Positions 52,567-61,968 of a stretch of 64,000 nt of DNA are shown here, piece after piece (the stretch's first letter is position 1; the number at the start of each line of letters is the position of its first letter). The stretch comes from Paenibacillus sp. 32O-W (GTDB lineage Bacteria > Bacillota > Bacilli > Paenibacillales > NBRC-103111): contig NZ_VEGP01000003.1 in NCBI RefSeq assembly GCF_007679495.1, forward strand, positions 1 through 64,000, written 5' to 3'. The position numbers and the translations under genes were made by a program. A model generated the notes under the pieces. That model was given only the letters and a program-made list of their open reading frames with translations, was not told the origin of the DNA and searched no databases.

Positions 52567-54216
52567 ATGAATCTGGATGAATTTGTTCATCAACTGCAGA
52601 AGGATACAGACAAGGTCCGGCCTCCGGACTGGGAGGTGGATTGGGCCGACGCCCCGCTGCCGTATAAGCTGTATCGCGGCTTGCCCGCTTATCCGCTGTT
52701 TGCGGCTATCCCGTTAAATTTGGAAAAGCGGGCAGAGCCGGCCCTTCCCGACCTGTGTAAGCTGGGTCATTTTCTCTGGTATGTCTTCGGGTTGACGCAA
52801 TTCAGCGAATCTCTGCTAGGGTCTCGTTCCGGGGAACAAGGAGCGGATGCCATCTGGCTGCGCAGGAGGTTTGCCCCATCCGGAGGGGCTCTGTATCCAA
52901 ATGAATTATACCTGTATCTGAAAACCGCAGGGCTGCCGATCGGGGTTTATCATTATGATGCGGCCCATCATCGTCTGGTGCTGCTGCGTGAAGGCCTTAT
53001 GGACTGCTATCTGGCCAGGGCGCTCGGCCATCGCAGCGATCTGTCGGCTTGCTTTGGCGCCGTTTTTCTGTCCGTCCATTTTTGGAAAAATGTATACAAA
53101 TACAGCTGCTTTGCTTACCGTCTGCACGGGCTCGACACCGGGGTGGTGATCGGGCAGCTTCTGGAGACGGCCGAACGGTTCGGTTTCGTTCCGGGAGTCT
53201 ACCTCCAGTTTCTGGATCGGGCGATCCATCATCTGCTCGGCCTTAAGGGAGAGGAAGAGAGTGTTTACGCGGTCATTCCACTGTCCTCATCTCCCTCCCG
53301 TACCTGGTTTTCCGTCCGGCGGAAGCATGAAAACATAGACTCCGCCGCTGAATTATGCCGGGAGCTGCCCGCCATCCAGCCGAAACATTATGGCCGGTCG
53401 CGAACGATCAAGGAATGCCGGAAGCTGGTGAAGATGAACGAGGCTTCGTGGCAGGACACGGCAGCGGCCTTTCGAATGTTCAAGAGAGGGATGGAACGGC
53501 GCGAGGCTGCGGTTCATCAGGCTTCGGCCCCGACCCCGGCACCTAAGGCCAAAGGTAATATCGGCGGCGTGATGGCAGAGGAACGGGTAGAACTGCCGGT
53601 GGTGGAGAGGCTGTCCTACGATTTGGCGGCGGCCTGCCGCCGCCGTTCTTCGCCGGATCTTGATTTCGTCATGCGTCCCGTGAGTCTGCGGCAATTGGCC
53701 GCTCTGCTCCAGGAAGCGGCCGCTTCTCTAGTGTACGCCCACGACCTGAACGGTTCGCCGGAATCCGTCCTCTCGCGGATTTCCATTTACGGATGTTTGA
53801 AGGGCGTTGAGGGGGTGGCGGACGGCGCTTATCAATATGATCCGGCCGCACATGCTCTCACGCTTCTGCGTCCCGGGGATCACCGGCTTTGGCTGCAGCA
53901 GGGGATGACCTGGCATAACGTCAATCTGTCCCAGGTGCCTCTTTGCCTGCATGTCGTCGGAGACAAAGACCATCTTATGAATACGTTCGGATATAGAGGA
54001 TACCGGATTCAGCAGATGGAGGCGGGCATGCTCGTGCAGCGGCTGCTGCTGGCAGCTTCCGCACTCGGCTTGGGAGGACACCCGCTTCTCGGTTATGACG
54101 TGAACCTGGTGGACGAAATCTATTTCCTGGCCCGGCAGAGGAAGACCAGCCTGATCCAGGTGCCGATCGGGGCTTATCGCCCCCGCCTGAGATTGACGGG
54201 AGGGCTGCATGGCTGA
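52567..54216 (+). CDS. SagB-type FMN-dependent azoline dehydrogenase, two-domain
   Basis: A 549-residue protein with two nitroreductase-like SagB domains: the first (about 70-250) has RFAPSGGALYPNELYLYL and ALGHRSDLSACFGAVF; the second (about 375-545) has MEAGMLVQRLLLAASALGLG and HPLLGYDVNLVDE. It oxidises azolines to azoles with FMN. ATG 52567 has GGGGGGAT upstream; the frame is open from TTG 52495 at the end of repeat C, without RBS. The repeat separates it from the YcaO gene, so it may have its own promoter. Confidence 0.9.
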   Translation: MNLDEFVHQLQKDTDKVRPPDWEVDWADAPLPYKLYRGLPAYPLFAAIPLNLEKRAEPALPDLCKLGHFLWYVFGLTQFSESLLGSRSGEQGADAIWLRRRFAPSGGALYPNELYLYLKTAGLPIGVYHYDAAHHRLVLLREGLMDCYLARALGHRSDLSACFGAVFLSVHFWKNVYKYSCFAYRLHGLDTGVVIGQLLETAERFGFVPGVYLQFLDRAIHHLLGLKGEEESVYAVIPLSSSPSRTWFSVRRKHENIDSAAELCRELPAIQPKHYGRSRTIKECRKLVKMNEASWQDTAAAFRMFKRGMERREAAVHQASAPTPAPKAKGNIGGVMAEERVELPVVERLSYDLAAACRRRSSPDLDFVMRPVSLRQLAALLQEAAASLVYAHDLNGSPESVLSRISIYGCLKGVEGVADGAYQYDPAAHALTLLRPGDHRLWLQQGMTWHNVNLSQVPLCLHVVGDKDHLMNTFGYRGYRIQQMEAGMLVQRLLLAASALGLGGHPLLGYDVNLVDEIYFLARQRKTSLIQVPIGAYRPRLRLTGGLHG

Positions 54217-54435
54217 ATGCCGGGCGGCCAGTCCAGCCTCTAGTACAGGAAAGATTCGGTTCGACCTCAAATAGCCGGCTGCCCGATAGGATGATTTCGC
54301 GGCTCCAATCGAGCAATTCCATAAAGAGCAACCTGGTGTCGCTGTCTTTATTTCATAGCCAATAGCGCTATCCGACTTGTATCGCGATTATAGGGCTCTG
54401 AACATGGGGTATTTCCAGGTGTCTTCGGATAGGAA

Positions 54436-55071
54436 TTATTTTGAAGTCGTTTCAGAGTTATTTCTCAAATAATTCTCCAGTAGGCGTGGAGAGTATTTTT
54501 TCCGTCCGGGCTGGTCCCGCACTTGCCTCCACAGATGGGCAGCCACCTTCATTCGGTCTTTGCGGATCGCTTTCGAATTCGGATCTTGATTAAAGTCTTT
54601 AACAAATTGGTTCCACTGGTAGGTGCTTTCCTCCGGGCCGCCCGCTTGTTTCTTTCCTTCATAGATATCGATCAAATCGGCGACAGTCATGTCCAGATCC
54701 CCGCGGCGCTCTGCTTCCCTTAATGCCGCCGCCATTTCCTTGGTAAACGAGAAACGGGGCTGTTTATAGTAGCGGGCAAAGAATTCCCGGGCCTTCTGAT
54801 TAAATTTGAAGCCATCCGGTATGAGCCGGGTATCCAACGATATTTCTACGGGCTCTTTCTCCATTCGAATGGAACTATTGGCCTTCCGCTGGTCGGTGGT
54901 AACTTCTCCGCCCAACCATTTCTTGATTCGGAATAGCAATTCGGCTTTGGTCCCTGTTGCGGGGATGTTATGCAGGCGGCAGATATTCTCCAGTTCCTCT
55001 TTATACCAATAATGTCTATCGAATTCCTCTACCGTAAGCTCAGTGGAAAATTCCGGACGTGATGGATTCAT
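54436..55071 (-). CDS. SAP-domain protein on the opposite strand
   Basis: A 211-residue soluble, highly charged protein. The N-terminal part has a SAP-like helix-extended-loop-helix (ELENICRLHNIPATGTKAEL, then LFRIKKWLGG), a putative nucleic-acid-binding fold. The C-terminal half is lysine/arginine-rich with WNQFVKDFNQDPNSKAIRKD. AAAAGGGGAGGAG precedes the ATG at 55071. It is convergent with the SagB gene and divergent from the lipoprotein gene. Function in the cluster is unclear; it may be an unrelated gene. Confidence 0.75.
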   Translation of the reverse strand: MNPSRPEFSTELTVEEFDRHYWYKEELENICRLHNIPATGTKAELLFRIKKWLGGEVTTDQRKANSSIRMEKEPVEISLDTRLIPDGFKFNQKAREFFARYYKQPRFSFTKEMAAALREAERRGDLDMTVADLIDIYEGKKQAGGPEESTYQWNQFVKDFNQDPNSKAIRKDRMKVAAHLWRQVRDQPGRKKYSPRLLENYLRNNSETTSK

Positions 55072-55320
55072 ATTTGCTCCTCCCCTTTTAACCGTGCTCG
55101 TTTATTGCTTGCCCCTTAGTCACATTAATCAAAATTGTACCATAGTTGTTCGTTGGCGAACATACTTTCTGTGCGGTGCTTTGTTGAACGCGGTGAGGGG
55201 ATGCCTCCGCTTTTTGTAAGGAAAACATTTACATGATACCAAAGCAAATGTATTATGATCTTAATACTTATTTCCGAAAGGAACGACAACTTCGCTTGAG
55301 CCAGATCGAGGAGGAGAAAT

Positions 55321-56334
55321 ATGAAGAAGTTGATGCTATCCATGGCAATGCTTGTTCTAGCCGCCGCTTGTTCGAACCCGGTACAGGGACCCCGCAGCGA
55401 CATGCCGGTTCCCGCGAACACTCCGGAAGCCGATAATAACAAGATCACGGTAGATACTCCGATGACGGTTTCAGAGACTCCGATTCCCGAGAGCCGCAAA
55501 ATATTAAAGATTAAGCTGGTAGACGGCAAGTATTATGAAGACCGGAATCCCGGGCCTTACCAGGGGGCCAATTATGAAGGAGATTTCGTATTTGAAATCA
55601 GCGATGAGGCGGGCGAAGTGCTCGGTACGACCGGTATCAACGATTTTTACAACGGGCAAACCTTGACGTTCGTCGATCCCTTCGAGCTCGTTATGGAGGA
55701 TTACAATGGCGACGGCCTGCCGGATTTTACACTGGGCCAGAATATGAACAGCAACGGCAAGCTGTACAAGCTGTTTTCCGTTGGAGACGATGACCGGATT
55801 CGTGAACTTCCGGTTGAAGGTCAGTCGGAGCTATACATAAGCGGCGGGGAGGGAAGCCGTTACTCCGTAAGATTGGAGCGGACGGGGCCGGGAGAAGTGT
55901 CGTACCAGGCCTATGATCAGCTTATGGGCGAAACAGCCTCCAAAACTTTGAAGTGGGAGAACGGGGCTTTTGCAGAAGTAACCAGGGAGACGGAAGTGAT
56001 TCTGGATCCTCTGCCCGAGACCGTCTCGGAGCTTGCGCTGCAGCTGTCGGGCAAGATCAAAGGGGTAAGCCTGCCTTACTTCTTCTACCAGGTCGAGGAC
56101 GGACATCATTTTCTGGCGGAAGGGAAAATCGAAGTCCGGGATAACGGTGAATTCTCGGCAGCCATTCCTCTCAAGCGGCCGACGAACGGTTTCGGCTCGG
56201 TCGTGTTCTACGCAGACTTGAACGCGAATGGGCGTTACGATCTTGAGGAGGATACGGAATGGAAGCTGGGATCGGCCTTCTTCGCGTTCGAAGAGTCCCT
56301 GGTCGTTCCTCTTTCGGACCTTGGAACGGAATGA
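55321..56334 (+). CDS. Putative lipoprotein with two EF-hand-like loops
   Basis: A 337-residue secreted lipoprotein: signal peptide and lipobox LAAAC (C17), then a Thr/Pro-rich linker. Asp-rich loops DYNGDGLPDF (about 121-130) and DLNANGRYDLEED (near residue 300) look like calcium-binding FG-GAP or EF-hand-like loops. No family function was recognised. GAGGAGGAGAA precedes ATG 55321. It lies just before the ABC exporter genes, so immunity or secretion support is a guess from position only. Confidence 0.65.
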   Translation: MKKLMLSMAMLVLAAACSNPVQGPRSDMPVPANTPEADNNKITVDTPMTVSETPIPESRKILKIKLVDGKYYEDRNPGPYQGANYEGDFVFEISDEAGEVLGTTGINDFYNGQTLTFVDPFELVMEDYNGDGLPDFTLGQNMNSNGKLYKLFSVGDDDRIRELPVEGQSELYISGGEGSRYSVRLERTGPGEVSYQAYDQLMGETASKTLKWENGAFAEVTRETEVILDPLPETVSELALQLSGKIKGVSLPYFFYQVEDGHHFLAEGKIEVRDNGEFSAAIPLKRPTNGFGSVVFYADLNANGRYDLEEDTEWKLGSAFFAFEESLVVPLSDLGTE

Positions 56335-56353
56335 ACGGATAGAATCAACCTTC

Positions 56354-56383
56354 AGAATCAACCATTCGGTTGATTCTTTTTTT
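56354..56383 (+). terminator. Terminator between lipoprotein and ABC genes
   Basis: AGAATCAACC (56354-56363), loop ATTC, GGTTGATTCT (56368-56377) and then T to 56383. Confidence 0.88.
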
Positions 56384-56427
56384 ATTCCTTCGCGGTACGA
56401 TAGGTTCCGGAAGGAGTGATAGTGCAG

Positions 56428-57366
56428 ATGAAGCCGATTATTGAAGTGAAGCTGCTGGAGAAGAGCTTTAAAAATCGCAAAGCGCTGCAGAATATATCGT
56501 TCGAGGTTTATCCGGGGGAAATTTTATGCTTCCTCGGCCCCAACGGGGCAGGGAAGAGCACGACCATTAATATCTTGTCGACGGCACTCCGTTACGACCG
56601 CGGAGAGATCCTCTTTCAGGGGGAGAAGGTGGGGGCGAATGCCGCCCGCTTCAAGCGGCAATTGGGAATCGTCCCGCAGGACTTGGCCATTTACGAGGAA
56701 ATTACGGCCGAGCAGAATGTCAAATTTTTCGCTTCCTTGTACGGATTGCGGGGGCAGGAGCTGCAGCGGAGGGCGGATGAAGCGCTGGCCTTCGTCGGCC
56801 TCTCGGAGAGAAAGCGGGACAAGCCGAGAACCTTCTCCGGAGGGATGAAGCGAAGGCTCAATATCGCCTGCGCTATTGCTCACAAGCCGCAGGTCATCAT
56901 TATGGATGAGCCTACGGTCGGCATCGATCCGCAGTCCCGCAATCATATCTTGGAATCGATCGTCCGGCTAAAGGAGCAGGGGGCCAGTATTATTTATACG
57001 ACCCATTACATGGAAGAAGTCGAGGAGATCTCCACCCGCATCGTCATCATCGATCACGGGCGCATCATAGCGGACGGGACGAAGGAGTCGTTGAAGGAAT
57101 GCCTGGAGGAGGAGAAGCTTTACGAAATTGACGTGGAGAATACGATCGGCCTGAACGAAGACGAGCTGTACCGGATTGACGGGGTGAAGCGGGTGCAGGT
57201 CGGCGAGAATCATATTCGCGTGACGACGCTAAAGGGAATTGAAAATTTGGACAGAATCATCCACACTCTCATCCATGCAGGTATGAGAATTCAAAATATG
57301 GCTACTTCATCGGCCAGTTTGGAGATGGTGTTTCTCAAGCTGACCGGAAGAACGCTGCGGAATTAG
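56428..57366 (+). CDS. ABC transporter ATP-binding protein of the TOMM cluster
   Basis: A 312-residue ABC ATPase of the drug/bacteriocin exporter type (DrrA/SagG-like). Walker A GPNGAGKSTT, signature FSGGMKRRLNIA, Walker B VIIMDEPTVGID, and a C-terminal DUF4162-like tail. AAGGAGTGAT precedes ATG 56428; GTG 56422 is an alternative. It is followed by two permease genes with 11-bp gap and 4-bp overlap, the SagGHI pattern. Confidence 0.92.
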   Translation: MKPIIEVKLLEKSFKNRKALQNISFEVYPGEILCFLGPNGAGKSTTINILSTALRYDRGEILFQGEKVGANAARFKRQLGIVPQDLAIYEEITAEQNVKFFASLYGLRGQELQRRADEALAFVGLSERKRDKPRTFSGGMKRRLNIACAIAHKPQVIIMDEPTVGIDPQSRNHILESIVRLKEQGASIIYTTHYMEEVEEISTRIVIIDHGRIIADGTKESLKECLEEEKLYEIDVENTIGLNEDELYRIDGVKRVQVGENHIRVTTLKGIENLDRIIHTLIHAGMRIQNMATSSASLEMVFLKLTGRTLRN

Positions 57367-57377
57367 GGGGGCTTGCA

Positions 57378-58127
57378 ATGAGGCTACGAGGCTTCTATGC
57401 CATCTTCAGACGGGATTTGCTCAACCTGCTGCTCAGTCCGATTCTGGTTTCCGTGAATACGATATTTCCTCTGCTGCTGGTGCTGGTGCTTGGCTATATA
57501 GGAAGCGGAATCTATGCCGGCGGAGAAGTATCCTCTTATGACTATTACGGAATTACCATAATGATTTTCATGGTGCTTAACGTTTCGATAACCGCTGCAA
57601 ACAGCTTTATGGAAAGAAGCATCAGGCCGAGCAATTTGCGGATTCTGTATGCTCCCTTGCCCGGGTCTTATATCTACCTGTCCAAAATAGCCGCCACTTT
57701 CGTATTCACTACCGCCTGCCTCTGTTTAATCGCCGGGGTGTTAGCCGTCTGCGGCATCGGGATCGGGGGAGCCAATATGGGATACGTTCTGCTTCTGCTG
57801 ATCGGGTTCAATTTGTTTTCCTGTTCGCTTGGTATCCTGTTTTGCTGTATTTTCAAAAGCGAGGAATTGGCGAACAAACTGCTCAGTATCATCAACAATG
57901 TATCCGCTCTGGCCGGGGGCTTGTTCTTTCCATGGGACGGATTGGGCAAGGTCGCCGAGACGATCTCCGGCCTGTCTCCGGTCAAGTGGGTGGCGGAAGG
58001 CGTCTTCCGAATCATCTATGATTACGACCTCGGGATACTGCTTCCGACGTTGGCGATCTGTCTGGCTGGCTCGCTCGTCTTGGCATGGGGCTGCAAACTT
58101 TCCTTTAGAGCGGAGGATTATGTATGA
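57378..58127 (+). CDS. ABC-2 type permease (SagH-like)
   Basis: A 249-residue membrane protein with about six helices of the ABC-2 type. The middle loop carries FMERSIRPSNLRILYAPLPG, typical for the group. The distal half has the GGLFFPWDGLGKVAETISGL motif. ATG 57378 follows GGGGGC. It overlaps the next permease gene by 4 bp, so they probably form a heterodimer with the ATPase for export and self-protection. Confidence 0.88.
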   Translation: MRLRGFYAIFRRDLLNLLLSPILVSVNTIFPLLLVLVLGYIGSGIYAGGEVSSYDYYGITIMIFMVLNVSITAANSFMERSIRPSNLRILYAPLPGSYIYLSKIAATFVFTTACLCLIAGVLAVCGIGIGGANMGYVLLLLIGFNLFSCSLGILFCCIFKSEELANKLLSIINNVSALAGGLFFPWDGLGKVAETISGLSPVKWVAEGVFRIIYDYDLGILLPTLAICLAGSLVLAWGCKLSFRAEDYV

Positions 58128-59107
58128 ACGGAATGGCACAAGTATTTAAAAATAACGTTTATCGCATGATGAACCGCAAAGCTTATCTGCTGCTCACGTT
58201 AAGCATAACGATAGCGGTTATGGCGCTGGCCATTTATTTGACATCGGCATTGGAAATGAAGGGTAGAATCGCGGTGGTAGGCGAACCGGATTCCCTGCCG
58301 GCGAACGTCCGCCAAGCTTACAAAGTGGAGCCGCTGGATGCCGCTCCACCGAAGTCGCAGCTAGTCCGCAATAAGTATGACGCTGTTTTGACCGACCAAG
58401 GGAACGGAAGCTATTCCATCGAGGCGATCAAGGGCGAACCAATTACCGCGAAGCTGGAGCAGGCGCTGGCACATCCCGACCGGTTGGTGACCGCGGATGG
58501 CAAGAGGGGGGTAGGCACCAATATACTGGGATTTCTAGTTATGGTTATTTTGCTGGAAGGCTTTCTATTCATGACCTTCTTTCCGGAGGACAAGGCGAAC
58601 GGGACGTTCCGCCGAATGCTTACTTCCCCAGTTCGAGCAGGCAGCTACCTGTTTGCGCAGTGCCTTTTTTGTTGGATCATCGTCTACGTTCCTACCTTCG
58701 GCTTGATGGCCGCCGCCTCCCAACTGCTCCATATCGATATCGGGCTTGGACTGCTTCAATATGCCTGGCTGCTTGGCCTGCTGGCACTGGTTGCTACCGC
58801 CTTCGCCCTTTTCATGTCGTCGTGGATCGAGAACAGCGATCAGATGATGACGCTCGCAGGAAGCCTCATTTTGTTGACTTCGCTGCTTTCAGGCAGCTTC
58901 TACAGCTTCACGCCCGAAGGCGGGATGAAATGGCTTGTAGCCGTTCTGCCGCAAAAGCAGTTCCTGACCGTCGTGCAGGCTCTCGAGCGAGAGGCGGCTA
59001 TGGAAGATTGGGCTTGGTCTGTCGGCTATCTGCTTCTGCTGTCCGGATTGTTCTTCCTCGCGGGCTGGGGGCTCTGCCGGAAGAGACTGGCGGAAGGAAG
59101 GTATTGA
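58124..59107 (+). CDS. ABC-2 type permease (SagI-like)
   Basis: A 327-residue membrane protein: one N-terminal helix (about 20-40), an extracytoplasmic domain of about 110 residues, and five further helices. FFPEDKANGTFRRMLTSPVR and LSGSFYSFTPEGGMKWL are typical ABC-2 segments. ATG 58124 overlaps the stop of the preceding permease. It is the last gene of the exporter unit. Confidence 0.88.
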   Translation: MNGMAQVFKNNVYRMMNRKAYLLLTLSITIAVMALAIYLTSALEMKGRIAVVGEPDSLPANVRQAYKVEPLDAAPPKSQLVRNKYDAVLTDQGNGSYSIEAIKGEPITAKLEQALAHPDRLVTADGKRGVGTNILGFLVMVILLEGFLFMTFFPEDKANGTFRRMLTSPVRAGSYLFAQCLFCWIIVYVPTFGLMAAASQLLHIDIGLGLLQYAWLLGLLALVATAFALFMSSWIENSDQMMTLAGSLILLTSLLSGSFYSFTPEGGMKWLVAVLPQKQFLTVVQALEREAAMEDWAWSVGYLLLLSGLFFLAGWGLCRKRLAEGRY

Positions 59108-59286
59108 ACCGTGGTATCCTGTCCGAATATCTGCCCGCTAATAAAAGCAAGGCAGGGTTTTTCATCCGCCAGCCGGATGGATACCTCCCGCATTCACGGG
59201 AGGCTTGGCTTCGGAGGGCTGGAAATCACGGATTTGGACGGTTCTTCTGACTCGGAAGCATATTGATGTTAGTGGGGAGGTCTGGC
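59108..59286 (+). other. Hairpin-rich gap before the LuxR gene
   Basis: Three hairpins in 75 bp: CTGCC/GGCAG (59131-59155) followed by GGGTTTTT, CATCCG/CGGATG (59163-59179), and CCTCCCG-CATTCA-CGGGAGG (59184-59202). The first could be a weak terminator of the ABC operon. Confidence 0.5.
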
Positions 59287-61932
59287 ATGATAAGAGGGGG
59301 ACGCGGCTCGCTGCAACCCGAACATTCACAGGATTCGGAAGGGATAAGGATGGACGGCATAAGGCTGATACCTGCTAAATTAAAAGCGCCCCCTCCGCGC
59401 AAAAATTACATTCGTCGGGAAGCTCTGTTCCGGAAGCTGGAGCAGTTGGAGGAAGGGAAAGTAGCCGTCGTGCAGGGTGCTGCCGGAAGCGGTAAAACCA
59501 CTCTGGTCGCTTCATTCATGAAGGAGCATCCGGAGCAGGAGTTTCGCTGGATCAACCTGGATGCGGACAATAACGAACTGTTCTCGTTCTGGCATTATTT
59601 GCTGGAAGCGATCAAGACTGATTTGGGCGGGCAGATGGAAGATCTGTACGCCGTTTTTGAGGCGCTGCCCCAGAAGCAGGAGATCGAGAAGCTGCTCATT
59701 TTCCTTGTTAATCAATTGGGGTCCGTGCAAGGATTGACGCTTGTTCTGGATGATTTTCACACGTTGGACGATCCGTCCTTGCTGCAAACCTTTGAGCTGT
59801 TTATGAAATACAGCCCGGACCAGATCCGCTTTATTCTCTTAACCCGCGAAGCCCCGAAATTGTATCTGGGCGAGTGGATGGTCTCCGGACGCTATGTGGA
59901 AATCAACGAACAAGATTTGAAATTTTCTGCCGAAGAAGCGGTGCTTTTCCTTCAGCATACGTTGGAATCGGGTGTGGATGAGGAGTCGGCCGCACGGCTC
60001 AACCAATGGACGGAGGGCTGGGTGGGCGGATTGCAGCTTATAGCGCTGGCCAGGTCTCATCGGAAGGAGCTGCCGTTCGGCCAGAACCGGGGACTTAACA
60101 AATATATGATCAATTATTTGTCCAACGAAATATTATCTTCCGTAAGTCCCGAGGAGAAGCAATTTCTGATTCGCACCTCCATTTTAAGCTATTTTAACGA
60201 AGCGATCTGTAACCGTCTGTTGGGGATAGGTCACGCCAATTCTATCATTCACAGGATGGCCGACAGAAACATGTTCCTGGTGACGATAGACGAAGACGAA
60301 GGGCTTTATCGCTATCACCACTTGTTCGGGGAATTTTTGCGGTGGAAATTTTCGGAATGGGATGAGGAGACGAAACGCAGTTGGCATATGAAGGCCGCTA
60401 TCGTTTATGAACAGTCTGGCGATCTGGAGGAAGGCGTCAAGCATTATTTTCAGGCGGGCGAATACCGGGAAGCGCTCGGACTGATCGGCAGGATGCGCCA
60501 GACGGTTAAGGGCTGGGGTTATTTGCGCCAAATTCCTCTGGAATACCTTATCGAAAGCCGGGATCTATTGTTCCAGAGGCTGTTCTACCACTTCTGCAAT
60601 TTGGAAATGGAGAAGTGCAGACAAATTTTGGATCGCCTGCAAGACAAGCCGAAAGACGATGTTTTCTGGAATGCTTTCCAATTTACGCGTTTTTTCATAG
60701 ATGAGAGTCTGGAAGGTCTGGAAATGTATCCGAATTCGATAGACGAGATCGAGCGGATGGGTTTAAGCGAGGCGACCAAGGCCATCATCTATTTGTCCAG
60801 TTCCCTGCTGCTCGGCCTGCGGGATCAATATGCGAAAGCGCTTGAATGTATAGATAAGGCGATTCAACTGGAGAACCGGTTCAATAATCCTTACATTCGT
60901 TACTTTGCATGGACCAGCAAAAGCCAGCTTCTGGAGTCTCTCGGCGAATTGAAAGAGTGCGAGCGGATCTATGAATCGTTGACCCGCTTGATGGAAGACC
61001 ACCTCTATCTGACCCCTCTGGCCGCCAATTGCTTGATTGGAGAGGGCGGCATTTATATCAAAAGGATGCAGCTGGATAAAGCGGATCAATTATTCGAACG
61101 GGCGAAGGATATGCTGCCTAAAGAATACATCTCCATGGAGGTCAGCTATATTCACAATCGAATTGAGATGTGTCTCCTTCGCGACGACAAGCCGGAAGCG
61201 GCCGATTGGATGAAGCAACTGGCTGCGTTTCGAATTTATTATCAGCACCCGCTCTACTATTCTTCGATATTGAAGTTCCAATGGCTGATCGGTGAAACGG
61301 ACCCCGAGCTGCTCCATTCGTTTACCCAATGGATAGAACAGGGTGAAGATTATCGTCCTCGCCGATATGAAGATCTGCTGCTGTATGCGCGGATTTTATT
61401 CTCGCGGGGCGATAAGGAGAAAGCTTTGGCTCAACTGGATGATATTTTGAAGGATGCCCGCAAGCACAAGATCAAACTGATTCTGGTCGAAGCCATTTTG
61501 CTGAAGCTGGCTATTCTCGATATGGACGGGACGGGAAGCAAGAGGGAGCGGTTGAATCTGATCCGCGAGGCAGTCCATTACAGCTATGCCAATGAGATGG
61601 TTTCCCCGTTTGTATTGGAGGGGGAGGCCATCCGGCGGGCATTAATCGAACTTGTGAAAGAACAGGAGGACGACCTGCTCGCCAGGGAGAGACAGTTTGT
61701 CCATAGAGTGCTTTCCCTGTGGGACCGGAACAAACCGGAAAGTCTGTTAAGCGAACGGGAGCTGGAGGTGCTGACGGTGCTTTCCTCCGGTTTGTCCAAC
61801 AAAGAAATAGCGGAGAGGCTGTGCATCTCCATTGCCACGGTTAAAACGCACATGATCAAAATCTATGCCAAGCTGGAGGTCTCCAACCGGACGGAAGCCG
61901 TAGAGAAAGGGCGCCAATTGGGCTTGCTGTGA
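59287..61932 (+). CDS. MalT/LuxR-family large ATP-binding transcription regulator
   Basis: An 881-residue STAND-type regulator: N-terminal extension, NTPase with Walker A GAAGSGKTT (about 68-76) and TLVLDDFHTLDD, a helical repeat region (about 350-780), and a C-terminal LuxR helix-turn-helix (LLSERELEVLTVLSSGLSNK, then AERLCISIATVKTHM). GGGGAGG is 6 nt before ATG 59287; ATG 59350 is a possible alternative. It ends in a terminator at 61936. Location next to the TOMM exporter suggests it controls the cluster, but the inducer is unknown. Confidence 0.9.
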   Translation: MIRGGRGSLQPEHSQDSEGIRMDGIRLIPAKLKAPPPRKNYIRREALFRKLEQLEEGKVAVVQGAAGSGKTTLVASFMKEHPEQEFRWINLDADNNELFSFWHYLLEAIKTDLGGQMEDLYAVFEALPQKQEIEKLLIFLVNQLGSVQGLTLVLDDFHTLDDPSLLQTFELFMKYSPDQIRFILLTREAPKLYLGEWMVSGRYVEINEQDLKFSAEEAVLFLQHTLESGVDEESAARLNQWTEGWVGGLQLIALARSHRKELPFGQNRGLNKYMINYLSNEILSSVSPEEKQFLIRTSILSYFNEAICNRLLGIGHANSIIHRMADRNMFLVTIDEDEGLYRYHHLFGEFLRWKFSEWDEETKRSWHMKAAIVYEQSGDLEEGVKHYFQAGEYREALGLIGRMRQTVKGWGYLRQIPLEYLIESRDLLFQRLFYHFCNLEMEKCRQILDRLQDKPKDDVFWNAFQFTRFFIDESLEGLEMYPNSIDEIERMGLSEATKAIIYLSSSLLLGLRDQYAKALECIDKAIQLENRFNNPYIRYFAWTSKSQLLESLGELKECERIYESLTRLMEDHLYLTPLAANCLIGEGGIYIKRMQLDKADQLFERAKDMLPKEYISMEVSYIHNRIEMCLLRDDKPEAADWMKQLAAFRIYYQHPLYYSSILKFQWLIGETDPELLHSFTQWIEQGEDYRPRRYEDLLLYARILFSRGDKEKALAQLDDILKDARKHKIKLILVEAILLKLAILDMDGTGSKRERLNLIREAVHYSYANEMVSPFVLEGEAIRRALIELVKEQEDDLLARERQFVHRVLSLWDRNKPESLLSERELEVLTVLSSGLSNKEIAERLCISIATVKTHMIKIYAKLEVSNRTEAVEKGRQLGLL

Positions 61933-61935
61933 GAA

Positions 61936-61967
61936 AAGCCGTTCCCCATCAAGGAACGGCTTATTTT
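61936..61967 (+). terminator. Terminator after LuxR gene
   Basis: AAGCCGTTCC (61936-61945) pairs with GGAACGGCTT (61953-61962), then ATTTT. Confidence 0.85.
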
Positions 61968-61968
61968 C

